Below are positions 24,716-33,418 of a stretch of DNA of 33,490 nucleotides, one piece after another. This DNA is from Thioploca sp. (lineage in GTDB: Bacteria; Pseudomonadota; Gammaproteobacteria; Beggiatoales; Beggiatoaceae). Both the position numbers and the translations under genes were made by a program. Under the pieces are notes generated by a model. That model had not been told where the DNA came from. It did not search any database and saw only the letters and a program-made list of their open reading frames with translations. The stretch lies in NCBI GenBank assembly GCA_011371325.1, contig DRQV01000070.1:1-33490 (forward strand). Reading direction: 5' to 3'. Positions within the stretch are counted from its first letter, which is position 1. Every line of letters begins with the position of its first letter.

Positions 24716-25072
24716 TTAATTTTTTAACTGGGATTTACCTATTTCAGCTAATCTATTGACTAATTTAGCTGTTAGTTGACTAAATTTACTTCCCATTTGC
24801 ATTTTACTAGTCGCTTCATTGGCATGTCCTTTTAAAGCTAAATCTAAAATATTTGATGCCTCTATATGAAAGTTAGTATGAAGCTCAACTATAATGTCAT
24901 AATCTGGTAAATTTTTACCATCTTTTGAATCTAGCCATTGCCCAAATACACAAGCATGAGGATTGCTAGTATCCTTAACGTTAAAATTGCTCTCACCAGT
25001 TTCTATGGCCTGTTTTAAATATATTTTCCAACGACTATGAGCCCAAATTGCTTTATCAATTGTTTCTAACAT
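24716..25072 (-). CDS. Stand-alone CZB (chemoreceptor zinc-binding) domain protein
   Basis: 118 residues consisting only of a CZB domain. The zinc set H12 (AIWAHSRWKIYL), C41 (PHACVFGQWL), H65 and H69 (ELHTNFHIEA) is complete. CZB domains usually sit at the C-terminus of chemoreceptors or diguanylate cyclases, where zinc or oxidants such as hypochlorous acid acting on the cysteine change signalling. Here it has no receptor or output domain, is cytoplasmic, and is divergent from the STAS-cheR-cheD-cheB cluster. It may modulate chemotaxis in trans. AAGG lies 9 bases before the ATG. Confidence 0.85.
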   Translation of the reverse strand: MLETIDKAIWAHSRWKIYLKQAIETGESNFNVKDTSNPHACVFGQWLDSKDGKNLPDYDIIVELHTNFHIEASNILDLALKGHANEATSKMQMGSKFSQLTAKLVNRLAEIGKSQLKN

Positions 25073-25427
25073 AGTATTAACCTTTTGTTATACCTAAATT
25101 ATTATTTATAATTTTTTTTATAACTAGCTATCATAGTTATAATGCGATAGTAGTATGAGAAAATAAATTGCATATTACTTAGTTTTAAAAGTTGGTAATT
25201 ACATCATAGCTAATAACTAGATCGTAAGCAACCCATCTATGCAAATCTGCCACTAAATTTTGCTATATTAGTTATTCTAAATAAACTAAAAATCATTGAT
25301 ATATTACTTGATAATATTTATTATATAATAGATTTGGGGTGTTTATAATTTTAATGGGACTTGTGAATAAAAAATGCTTAATTATCTCAATGAGTTTAAT
25401 TAAGAATTATAAAATTAGGAATAAATA
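25073..25427. other. Divergent intergenic region, CZB gene / chemotaxis cluster
   Basis: 355 AT-rich bases. It holds an inverted repeat with 9-bp arms, ttataacta (25118-25126) and tagttataa (25134-25142), suited to an operator or leader hairpin for the CZB gene. tataat at 25324-25329 is a possible -10 for the STAS-che side, without a well-spaced -35. I looked for a FliA-type promoter and found none that convinces. Confidence 0.5.
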
Positions 25428-25778
25428 ATGAATACTTTGGATACAACTATGGAAAATTCATGTCAATTTGAAAATAATACTGTTGTAGAAACAGATAATT
25501 TTAAAAGTGAATGGATTAAACTTGAATTAGAACCAATTATAACAATACCACAGTTAGAAACCTTGAAAACACAACTTGACCAGTATAAAAATTGCAGAGT
25601 ACAAGTGTTAGGAGATAAAGTTGAACGAATAGATACCGCAGCTTTTCAGTTATTATTGGCTTTCACTAATAGCCCTGATGTCACTGTTGCGTGGTTTGAA
25701 CCATCACTCGAACTATGTAATGTAGCTAAATTATTAGGATTTTCAACAATAATTGGTCTACCAACTCAGGAAGATTAA
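25428..25778 (+). CDS. STAS-domain protein at the head of a chemotaxis cluster
   Basis: 116 residues. After about 25 acidic, likely disordered residues a STAS fold follows, with ITIPQLETLKTQL, VQVLGDKVERIDTAAFQLLLAF and VAWFEPSLELCNVAKLLGF. In anti-sigma antagonists the phosphorylated residue is the serine of D-S; here it is D69-T70, so a threonine could serve or phosphorylation may be absent. Stand-alone STAS proteins occur in many che operons of gammaproteobacteria, with unclear function. AGGA is 7 bases before the ATG and cheR begins 21 bases after the stop. Confidence 0.82.
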   Translation: MNTLDTTMENSCQFENNTVVETDNFKSEWIKLELEPIITIPQLETLKTQLDQYKNCRVQVLGDKVERIDTAAFQLLLAFTNSPDVTVAWFEPSLELCNVAKLLGFSTIIGLPTQED

Positions 25779-25799
25779 CGATTTACATGAGTAATTTAA

Positions 25800-26618
25800 A
25801 TGGATGAACGAGAATTTCATTTTACTAAATTTGATTTTGAAAAATTACGTCAGTTAGTGAATGAACATACTGGTATTAAATTATCTGACCATAAACAGGA
25901 AATGCTTTATAGTCGTCTATCTAGACGTTTACGTTCTTTAAATTTGACTAGTTTTGCTAGTTATTATGAATTATTAAAAGCAGATGAAGAAGAAATTGTT
26001 AATTTTATCAATGCTATTACCACTAATCTCACAGCTTTTTTTCGGGAATCACATCATTTTAATTTACTTAAACAAGTATTATTACCACAATTATTAGTAA
26101 GAAATATAGCTTCACGAAGGATTAGAATTTGGTCTGCTGGTTGCTCCAGTGGGGAAGAAGCATATTCAATTGCTATAGTGCTTAAAGAATCGATGCCAAG
26201 TGGTTGGGATGTTAAAATACTTGCCACTGATTTAGATTCTTCAGTAGTAGCAACTGGTAAACAGGGTATTTATACTTTAGAACAAGTACAAAAAATAGCT
26301 CCTGCTCGATTAAAAAACTGGTTTAAAATTATTCCAGCAACTAAGCAGTTCCAAGTTAGTTCAGAATTACGTTCATTGATTACCTTTAAACATCTTAATT
26401 TAATGCATAGATGGCCTATGCAAGGACCATTTGACATTATTTTTTGTCGTAATGTAGTAATTTATTTTGATAAATCTACTCAAAAAATTTTATTTGATCG
26501 ATTTGCTAATATTCTTGATGATGATGGCTATCTAATAATTGGTCATTCCGAAAATTTGTTTCAACTGACTACCCGTTTTCGCTTATTAAAACAGACGGTA
26601 TATGTTAAATGTCACTAA
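25800..26618 (+). CDS. cheR: CheR, chemoreceptor glutamate methyltransferase
   Basis: 272 residues (typical 270-290). It methylates receptor glutamates with S-adenosylmethionine for adaptation. The N-terminal helical domain (about 8-75) precedes the SAM domain with TAFFRESHHF near 77, IWSAGCSSGEEAYSIA near 110, LATDLDSSVV near 140 and FDIIFCRNVVIYFD near 215. The C-terminus has no pentapeptide-binding beta insertion that I can identify. Its last 10 bases overlap cheD. Confidence 0.95.
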   Translation: MDEREFHFTKFDFEKLRQLVNEHTGIKLSDHKQEMLYSRLSRRLRSLNLTSFASYYELLKADEEEIVNFINAITTNLTAFFRESHHFNLLKQVLLPQLLVRNIASRRIRIWSAGCSSGEEAYSIAIVLKESMPSGWDVKILATDLDSSVVATGKQGIYTLEQVQKIAPARLKNWFKIIPATKQFQVSSELRSLITFKHLNLMHRWPMQGPFDIIFCRNVVIYFDKSTQKILFDRFANILDDDGYLIIGHSENLFQLTTRFRLLKQTVYVKCH

Positions 26619-27226
26619 ATCCACCTCGTGCTTTGCCTGGTTATAGGCATATTAAGCGTTATTGGGATTATCGTAATAGTGGTTATGTTGCTAAAATTTT
26701 ACCAGGTGAATATTATGTTACCTATCATAACGAAATTTTGATGACTGTACTTGGTTCATGTGTAGCAGCTTGTATTCGTGATAAAATAATTGGAATTGGT
26801 GGTATGAATCATTTTATGCTACCACATATTACTAGCGATCGATGGAAACATACCCGTGCTAGTGTTGCTAGTCGTTATGGTAGTGTAGCTATGGAATATT
26901 TGATTAATGAGATTTTAAAACATGGTGGTAAAAGAGAGAATTTAGAAGTAAAATTATTTGGTGGTGGTAGTATTATGCAAAATATAGGCAACATAGGCCA
27001 ACAAAATATTGAATTTGTTAAAAGTTATGTAAAAATGGAAGGTTTGAAATTATTAGCGGAAGACCTTGGTAATGTTTATCCACGCAAAATACTATTTTTT
27101 CCTAGTACTGGTTTAGCACGAGTTAAAAAATTACGGGCTACTCAGCAAGTAGTTCTTGAGCGGGAAAAAGAATATAAACTCAGTTTAGAAAATCAACCAA
27201 TTGCTGGTGATGTTGATTTATTTTAG
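26609..27226 (+). CDS. cheD: CheD, chemoreceptor glutamine deamidase
   Basis: 205 residues. It deamidates specific receptor glutamines and in some species binds CheC. The catalytic C51 lies in TVLGSCVAACI and H68 in GIGGMNHFMLP; VKLFGGGSIMQNIGNIGQQN near 114 contains the threonine-equivalent and loop region. The protein has an N-terminal extension of about 30 basic residues and a C-terminal tail compared with Thermotoga CheD (157), similar to other proteobacterial CheD proteins. Overlaps cheR by 10 bases; cheB follows after 12 bases. Confidence 0.94.
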   Translation: MSLNPPRALPGYRHIKRYWDYRNSGYVAKILPGEYYVTYHNEILMTVLGSCVAACIRDKIIGIGGMNHFMLPHITSDRWKHTRASVASRYGSVAMEYLINEILKHGGKRENLEVKLFGGGSIMQNIGNIGQQNIEFVKSYVKMEGLKLLAEDLGNVYPRKILFFPSTGLARVKKLRATQQVVLEREKEYKLSLENQPIAGDVDLF

Positions 27227-27238
27227 GAGATTAAGCAT

Positions 27239-28312
27239 TTGTCAAAGCTAAAAGTATTAATTATTGATGATTCTGCCCTAATTCGGCAAATGTTGACAAA
27301 AATAATTAACTCAGCTCACGATATGGAAGTAGTTGGTACTGCTGGTGATCCATATATTGCTAGAAGAAAGATTAAACTGTTAAATCCAGATATCTTGACT
27401 TTGGATATAGAAATGCCACGGATGGATGGTTTGGCTTTTCTAAGTAATTTAATGCGATTACGACCAATGCCAGTTATAATGATATCTGCTTTGACTGAAA
27501 AGGGAGCTAATATAACTTTGCAAGCTTTGGAATATGGGGCTATAGATTTTATTACCAAACCTCAACTTGATATTGTCAATACCTTTGGAGAATATACTGA
27601 AGAAATTATAGCTAAACTTAGAATGGCAGCTAAAGTTAAAGTTCAAGCTCGTTCTATTCATAAAAAACTTGCTATTACTCCTAAATATTCAGCCGATGTT
27701 ATTATCAAAAATACTCCATTACATCATAAATTTGAGACCACAGATAAAATTATTGCTATTGGTGCTTCCACTGGTGGCACTGAAGCAATTAGAACTTTGC
27801 TAAGTCATATTCCGGCTGATACTGCTGGGGTTGTAATTAGCCAACATATTCCAATGAATTTTAGTCGTTCTTTTGCATTAAGGATGAACCAATTGTCACC
27901 TATGACAGTGTATGAAGCTAAAGATAAACAAGCAATTTTACCTGGTCATGTTTACATTGCTCCTGGCGATTCTCATTTATTAGTAAAACGTTGTGGAACA
28001 CGTTATATTTGTTCTTTAAATCAAGGAAAAGCAGTAAATAGGCATCGTCCTTCTGTTGATGTATTATTTCGTTCTGTAGCCCAAAATGTAGGGCCAAATG
28101 CAATTGGGGTAATTTTAACTGGTATGGGAGATGATGGTGCTAGAGGAATTAAAGAAATGCGTGATGCTGGAGCAGTAACGATAGCTCAAGATGAAAAAAC
28201 TAGCGTGGTATGGGGTATGCCTGGTGAAGCGGTCAAACATGGTGGAATAGATCATGTACTTCCTTTACAACATATTGTAGATAAGTTGATGTCTATTTTG
28301 AAAAAAAAATAA
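27239..28312 (+). CDS. cheB: CheB, receptor methylesterase with response-regulator domain
   Basis: 357 residues beginning at a TTG codon; AGGAG at 27225-27229 is 9 bases before it and no ATG fits. The receiver domain (about 3-120) has D10, D11 and the phospho-acceptor D56 in LTLDIEMPRMDG, with K106 in FITKP. The esterase domain (about 165-355) has the triad region: serine in AIGASTGGTEA, histidine in ISQHIPMNFSRSF and aspartate in LTGMGDDGARG. It removes receptor methyl groups and counteracts CheR. CheA, CheW, CheY and receptors are not in the window, so this is the adaptation part only, presumably the end of a split or upstream-less cluster. Confidence 0.96.
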   Translation: MSKLKVLIIDDSALIRQMLTKIINSAHDMEVVGTAGDPYIARRKIKLLNPDILTLDIEMPRMDGLAFLSNLMRLRPMPVIMISALTEKGANITLQALEYGAIDFITKPQLDIVNTFGEYTEEIIAKLRMAAKVKVQARSIHKKLAITPKYSADVIIKNTPLHHKFETTDKIIAIGASTGGTEAIRTLLSHIPADTAGVVISQHIPMNFSRSFALRMNQLSPMTVYEAKDKQAILPGHVYIAPGDSHLLVKRCGTRYICSLNQGKAVNRHRPSVDVLFRSVAQNVGPNAIGVILTGMGDDGARGIKEMRDAGAVTIAQDEKTSVVWGMPGEAVKHGGIDHVLPLQHIVDKLMSILKKK

Positions 28313-28322
28313 TTTTTATGAT

Positions 28323-28361
28323 AATACTGAGTTCAATAAATTCACTGTTAAACTCAGTATT
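28323..28361. terminator. Bidirectional terminator after cheB
   Basis: Perfect 11-bp arms aatactgagtt (28323-28333) and aactcagtatt (28351-28361) between the convergent stops of cheB (28312) and the gene ending at 28369. T-rich on the plus side, A-rich on the other, so it can serve both genes. Confidence 0.75.
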
Positions 28362-28368
28362 TATCAAT

Positions 28369-28881
28369 TTATTTAGGTACTGAAGGAATGTTTTTCATAG
28401 GTGGGGAACGTAATAATTCTAAATTCTTTTCCCGTTCAAAGTTTAACATATGTACAAATTTACCATCTTGTTCTTTCCACCATTGATTCAATGTTGATCT
28501 TACAGTTGTGCCTTCTTTGATAAATCTCATCATCCGTTTAGGTGGATTATGAGATATAAGAACTAACACTTTGTATTCACCATTGTCAAGTGGTTCAACT
28601 TTGGTTATTTTCCATGTGTGAATCTGTAAATCCTTTCTAAAAGACATAAGGTATTCTTTACCTTTCTTCAACTGTTTGCCACTTTCCCAACTTTCATAAG
28701 TATACATTGTATCAAAATCTTGTTTTTTCCAGGCTTCCATATAACCTGCAATGGTATTTTTAAGAGCTGGGTGTTTTTCCACTGGAGATTGTAAAAGTTT
28801 AGCTGGTGGTATCTTTATTTCATCAGCAATACAATAGTTAAAAGACATCAAAATTATAATAGATAAAATTATTTTTTGCAT
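28369..28881 (-). CDS. Exported NTF2/SnoaL-like protein of unknown function
   Basis: 170 residues from the ATG at 28881; a further-upstream ATG (28929) would put 16 residues before the signal peptide, and AGGA is 5 bases before the inner one. The signal peptide is MQKIILSIIILMSFNYCIADE. The mature part resembles the NTF2-like fold: an N-terminal helix pair LKNTIAGYMEAWKKQDFDTMYTYES and then strands WKITKVEPL, EYKVLVLISH and LNQWWKEQDGKFVHML. No catalytic residues can be assigned. Same strand as, and 66 bases after, the paralogous exported gene upstream, so it may belong to that unit. Confidence 0.7.
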   Translation of the reverse strand: MQKIILSIIILMSFNYCIADEIKIPPAKLLQSPVEKHPALKNTIAGYMEAWKKQDFDTMYTYESWESGKQLKKGKEYLMSFRKDLQIHTWKITKVEPLDNGEYKVLVLISHNPPKRMMRFIKEGTTVRSTLNQWWKEQDGKFVHMLNFEREKNLELLRSPPMKNIPSVPK

Positions 28882-28947
28882 AGATTCCTGTTGATTTAGT
28901 AATTGACATAGTAGTTTAGCATAAATCATTTGATCACATTCAACTTA

Positions 28948-30528
28948 TTATTCAATAGTAAATGTAATTGGTCGTTCACCATTAAAAAATATAGTTCCAT
29001 CACCTTCTAATAAACGATAACCTATAAAAATAGTATATAAACCAGTACTAATATTTGAATTACCAGTATAAATAGTGATATTATTTTTTGCTGTTAATTT
29101 AACTCCAGTTTGAGCTACTTTAATATTAGTCAAATCTATTTCTTTATAAGGAAAAAGGAATTTATCTTCACTTTGAACATAATATTTTATTATTTCTGAA
29201 GGTGAAATTTGATAGCCAATGACGACAAATATATCAGCTTTTTTACTAATATGTTTGGCATTAGGAGAAATTTTAATCTGAGCTTTAATTGCTATACTTT
29301 TTTGTTTTTGATTGGTAGTAGTTCCAAGTTTAGCAAATTTATCATTTATCTCCAATCCGCCAAAAAAACTCACATCTTGATTAGGTGCTTTTGAGTTTAA
29401 CACTCCATCTATAATTTGTATCGGAATAGCATTACCTAAAGATGGTAACTCATTGACTTGTTTAGTTATCACTTCATTATTAGTGCGAATCCGAAAAGTT
29501 TGATGACTAACTCCAGCCCATTTTTGTTTATCAAAAGGTATATAATGTCCTTCAACAAAAAAGATATATTCAATATAACCATCATCAGCTATATTCTTTG
29601 AATTAAATGTAAAACTTTTATTAGAACTACGCAAAAAAGAATAGTGACGTTCACAATTTGGTAACATAGCATCTGGCCCGGCTATCCCTAAAAAATCATA
29701 ATAGTCATTTTTATCTTCGGTTAATGCCCGCGTAGTTGGCATACCTTTGTCTATAAAATGAAGATTATTTGATGAACAACTTGCATTTTTTTCGCTGGCT
29801 ATAAGCCGGATAAATACGTTATTATGAAGCTCTGAAGTTAATCCAGCTTCTTGCCAATCAAATGTATCTGATATTTTCGGAGTAACTTTGAATGTAATTT
29901 CTCCTTGTTTAGATATATTAATATCCGTACAGCCATTTATTATTTTTTCATCAATACAATTGGTTTTTTTATATGCAGATGAATTTTCATTATCTATTTC
30001 CACATTAAGAGTAATGACGGGATTCTGATCATCATCAGCAATTCCTTCTCCAACAAAAAGTTTACTTATTTTACCTAATTTAGCTACTGTATATTCAATT
30101 GAACCTTCATCATAACCAACTTTATTAGGAGCATAAAAAAATCCTACAGATGGAGCTGGATTTATTGCAGTAGTTGGATTAGCGTTATTTAAAAGAAAAC
30201 GAGTTGAAGTATCAAATAGCCATAGATAATCGTCTGTTCCATCGTAAGTTTTTTCTGAGCCAGTAAAACCAAAATCATTTAATTCAGAATTGACGTAAAT
30301 ACTACCAGCTTCATTTCCAATCCATTGAATGGAATTTGGATAAACATTAGCAGCTCCAACCAATAATTTTCCACAGTTATACGCTGTTTCTTTTGTATAA
30401 ATTCCAACGGTAGGATTTCTCATATCACAATGATTAATCTTTATTACATCAGCTTCATTTACGGCATTAGCGGAAAATGGTAGCAGAAATAAGATAAATA
30501 TTATTCCGTAATTTATTTTTAAATTCAT
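28948..30528 (-). CDS. Exported protein, short paralogue (two shared modules, no PKD)
   Basis: 526 residues with a signal peptide (about 1-22, ..SANA). Module A (about 25-345) is closely similar to the first 335 residues of the neighbouring 895-residue protein: LLVGAANVYPNSIQWIG, AELN/SELNDFGFTG, FLGIAGPDAMLPNCERHYSFLRSS and EGHYIPFDKQKWAG-SHQTFRIRTN recur nearly unchanged. Module B (about 365-526) resembles that protein's C-terminal end (GGLEINDKF, ISPNAKHI..ADIFVVIGY, IFIGYRLLEGDGTIFFNGERPI). Both modules look like beta-rich extracellular domains; I know no assigned function. GAGG is 6 bases before the ATG. The cysteines NC near the start and PNCERH suggest disulfides. Confidence 0.8.
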   Translation of the reverse strand: MNLKINYGIIFILFLLPFSANAVNEADVIKINHCDMRNPTVGIYTKETAYNCGKLLVGAANVYPNSIQWIGNEAGSIYVNSELNDFGFTGSEKTYDGTDDYLWLFDTSTRFLLNNANPTTAINPAPSVGFFYAPNKVGYDEGSIEYTVAKLGKISKLFVGEGIADDDQNPVITLNVEIDNENSSAYKKTNCIDEKIINGCTDINISKQGEITFKVTPKISDTFDWQEAGLTSELHNNVFIRLIASEKNASCSSNNLHFIDKGMPTTRALTEDKNDYYDFLGIAGPDAMLPNCERHYSFLRSSNKSFTFNSKNIADDGYIEYIFFVEGHYIPFDKQKWAGVSHQTFRIRTNNEVITKQVNELPSLGNAIPIQIIDGVLNSKAPNQDVSFFGGLEINDKFAKLGTTTNQKQKSIAIKAQIKISPNAKHISKKADIFVVIGYQISPSEIIKYYVQSEDKFLFPYKEIDLTNIKVAQTGVKLTAKNNITIYTGNSNISTGLYTIFIGYRLLEGDGTIFFNGERPITFTIE

Positions 30529-30548
30529 TATTGCCTCAATTAAAAGTA

Positions 30549-30579
30549 AATCCCATTCAATATGATATTAAATGGGATT
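30549..30579 (-). terminator. Hairpin between the two paralogous exported genes
   Basis: aatcccatt (30549-30557) and aatgggatt (30571-30579), 9-bp perfect stem, 13-base loop. On the minus strand it is followed by tttactttt, so it probably ends or attenuates transcription from the 895-residue gene before the shorter paralogue. Confidence 0.6.
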
Positions 30580-30608
30580 ATTTAAAAAATTTTATAGTAA
30601 AACTTATT

Positions 30609-33296
30609 CTATAAATCAGATGCTTTTAATATTGTGCTATCCCAGACTTGATAAACAATAGGAGTTTCGTTAAATACTATTTTGCCATTATCAATACCAC
30701 TAGTGATTCGATAGCCAACCCAAATAGTTTGAGGTTGAGATAAGTCTCTTGGAAACTGACTAAATGCATCATAAAGACTACCGCTAAAAATATCAATATC
30801 CAAAGTTTGATTTAATATATCTTTTTCATCAGCAGCAACTATATTGACTGGTTTAAGATCCCAAGGAATAAAAGGAGCTGGTTGTTCCACAGTAACATTT
30901 AAGGTTTTCATATACCAATCCTGTAAATCTGGATTATTTGCTGGCCCAACTCTCATGATAATCAATGGTTCAGCTTCCATACCAACATGCTTAGGATCAA
31001 TAGTTACATTGGCTACTATGGACACTAGCGTTGCAACATTAAATTTTTCACCAGTAAAAAATTCATTATTAATTAATATACCACCCTTAAATATTGCTTG
31101 AGTATCTACAGTTCCATCTGGACCAAGTAAGATTCCTTTGCCGCTATCAACTCCTTCTCCTAATAAAGGCAAAAATTCATCAAGATATTTAACTATGCGA
31201 GAAGCACTAGCCATACGGCCATTACTATCTGTAATAACTAAAGTAATTACATATTCATCTTGGCCTGGTTGTTGTAATTCAATTGGCTCTGGTTTGGCTG
31301 AATTAGCAATTTTTTTGTTTTGATAGTCAACTCGCCACCAATAATCAGTAATTTCTGAATCAATCGGAGCAATTGAATCTTTAGCATCAACTGTAATTGT
31401 GTGTAAACCAACAAAATTAATATCAAAACTTGCAAATAAACGTGGTAAAGTTATTATTTTTGATGTCACATCTTTATATCCACTATCATCTGTAACTACT
31501 AATTCTACAACATATTTACCATCACCTGGTAATGGAATTGTTATTTTGCCATTATTGTCTGGTACATCAATATCCGTATTGCTATTTACATCGGTAATAC
31601 GCCATTCATACAACTCAATATTACCATCAATATCTGTTGAAGCGGCAGGATTTAAAGTTAAATATCTAGGATTGTTACCATCTCTTAAATTTATAGCATC
31701 ATCATAAATAATGCTAAAATCCGCTATTGGCGGTTGACTCTGGGCTGAAATAGTAAAAGTTTCCTGATATGTATCAGTTGCTCCGTTATTATCAACTACT
31801 TTTAATATTATAGTATAAGTTCCTGCATCAGGAAAAATTATTTGAGTTTGTTTTGCTTCTGATGAAATTATTTCGCCACCGTTGGCATTCCATGAATAAC
31901 TAATAATAGAACCATCAGTATCATTGGAATTTGATCCATCCAAGGTCATTACCAAACCATTACGTTTTACACTAAAAGTAGCAACAGGTTTTTTATTAGT
32001 AGGATCAATAATTTCAGGTATTTCTTCGGTTGCTAAAACTGTTATTTGTTTTTGAGTAAAATCAGTTAACCCTGTATTATCAGTAACTTTAAGACCTATA
32101 GTATAGGTTCCAACCTGAGAAAAAGTGTGAACAGGTGGTGCTTCTTTAGATGACATAAATACACCATCGCTTGACCATTCATAACTAATTATATTACCAT
32201 CAGAATCAGATGAACTTGAAGCATCTAAAGTAACCTTTAATGGTGCTTCCCCTGTTGATGGAGTAGCATTAATTATTGCAATTGGGGGTTCTTCCCGAGT
32301 TGTTATAATATCATTGCTAGTACGGATTCGAAAAGTTTGATGACTAATACCCGCCCATTTTTGTTTATTAAAAGGTATATAATGACCTTCTACAAAAAAT
32401 ACATATTCAATATACCCTTCGTTGGTGTCTCTTTTATTATTGGCATAAAATTCAAATGATTTGCCTGAACTACGCAAAAAAGAGTAATGACGTTCACAAT
32501 TAGGCAACATGGCATCTGGTCCAGCTATACCTAAAAAATCATAATAGTTATTTTTATCGGTTGATAACGCTTTTGTAGGTTTCATTCCTCGATCTTCAAA
32601 AGCAAAAGTGGTTGATGAACAACCGGTATTTTTTTCAGTGGCTATTAAGTTAATTAATACATTATTATGTGAATCCGGATTAAGGCCTAGTTGTCTTACA
32701 GCATCTTGATTAATGTTTGGAGTAATATTGAATATAACTCTTCCACCTCTAGGTATTGCAACTTCCTGACATCCTGCACCACAGGAAACTTGCTGAATTG
32801 CTCCATTAGATAAATTAATTTCAACTTGTAAAGTTATAGAACTATTATTATCAGCTATTCCTGAACCATTAACTAATTTGGTTATTTTGCCTATAGTTGC
32901 TACTGTATATTCAATACTGCTAGATTCACGGCCTTCAGAACTAGGAGCAAAGAAAAAACCAATAGGTGGAGCTGCTCCATTTGCTTTAGCATTTGCTAAA
33001 ATTAACCGGGTTGAAGTATCAAGATTCCATAAGTTATCTATTGATGAATGATAGGTTTTTTGCCACCCGGTAAAACCATATTCATTTAATTCTGCATTTA
33101 GATAAATACTACCTTCTTGACTTCCAACCCATTGAATACTGTTAGGAAAAACATTAGCTGCTCCTACCAATAAAGTATCACAATTAAAACAGTGTTCAAT
33201 ATTTATCACCCCACCTTCAATAGCAGCAAAAAGAGTATTGGATGACAATAGGAATAACGACAATATTATAGATTTGGTAAAGTTAAATAATCGCAT
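30609..33296 (-). CDS. Exported multidomain protein with four PKD-like domains
   Basis: 895 residues. Signal peptide 1-24 (..NTLFAA). Module A (about 25-335) is shared with the 526-residue neighbour. Four PKD-like domains follow: about 335-420 (DASSSSDSDGNIISYEWSSDG, VGTYTIGLKVTD), 430-518 (DGSNSNDTDGSIISYSWNANGG, AGTYTIILKVVD), 520-615 (NPAASTDIDGNIELYEWRI, DGKYVVELVVTD) and a divergent one at 616-705. Module B (about 715-895) matches the neighbour's C-terminus (FKGGILINNEFF, VTIDPKHVGMEAEPLIIMRVG). PKD domains mediate protein or carbohydrate contact in surface proteins. No sortase, autotransporter or PEP-CTERM signal is seen, and the C-terminus has no membrane anchor. No Shine-Dalgarno is evident. 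It is probably secreted or outer-surface. Confidence 0.85.
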   Translation of the reverse strand: MRLFNFTKSIILSLFLLSSNTLFAAIEGGVINIEHCFNCDTLLVGAANVFPNSIQWVGSQEGSIYLNAELNEYGFTGWQKTYHSSIDNLWNLDTSTRLILANAKANGAAPPIGFFFAPSSEGRESSSIEYTVATIGKITKLVNGSGIADNNSSITLQVEINLSNGAIQQVSCGAGCQEVAIPRGGRVIFNITPNINQDAVRQLGLNPDSHNNVLINLIATEKNTGCSSTTFAFEDRGMKPTKALSTDKNNYYDFLGIAGPDAMLPNCERHYSFLRSSGKSFEFYANNKRDTNEGYIEYVFFVEGHYIPFNKQKWAGISHQTFRIRTSNDIITTREEPPIAIINATPSTGEAPLKVTLDASSSSDSDGNIISYEWSSDGVFMSSKEAPPVHTFSQVGTYTIGLKVTDNTGLTDFTQKQITVLATEEIPEIIDPTNKKPVATFSVKRNGLVMTLDGSNSNDTDGSIISYSWNANGGEIISSEAKQTQIIFPDAGTYTIILKVVDNNGATDTYQETFTISAQSQPPIADFSIIYDDAINLRDGNNPRYLTLNPAASTDIDGNIELYEWRITDVNSNTDIDVPDNNGKITIPLPGDGKYVVELVVTDDSGYKDVTSKIITLPRLFASFDINFVGLHTITVDAKDSIAPIDSEITDYWWRVDYQNKKIANSAKPEPIELQQPGQDEYVITLVITDSNGRMASASRIVKYLDEFLPLLGEGVDSGKGILLGPDGTVDTQAIFKGGILINNEFFTGEKFNVATLVSIVANVTIDPKHVGMEAEPLIIMRVGPANNPDLQDWYMKTLNVTVEQPAPFIPWDLKPVNIVAADEKDILNQTLDIDIFSGSLYDAFSQFPRDLSQPQTIWVGYRITSGIDNGKIVFNETPIVYQVWDSTILKASDL

Positions 33297-33339
33297 AATT
33301 GGATTAAGACAGGAAAGGAAAAATGGATGTTTAAAACTT

Positions 33340-33365
33340 AAAAAGGGCAGAGATAAAATCTGCCC
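33340..33365 (-). terminator. Intrinsic terminator of the gene entering from the right edge
   Basis: gggcaga (33345-33351), 7-base loop, tctgccc (33359-33365), with aaaaa at 33340-33344, that is a U-run on the minus strand. It lies 54 bases after the stop of the partial minus-strand gene and 43 bases before the next start. Confidence 0.82.
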
Positions 33366-33418
33366 ATAAAACTCGGTAAATATAAAGAGGTCAGAAATAC
33401 CCCTTTATAAATTTAAAA

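Noticed and set aside
25119..25150. FliA (sigma-28) promoter near tgcgatag for the chemotaxis side
   Set aside because: No TAAA at the required 15-base spacing; the fit is poor.
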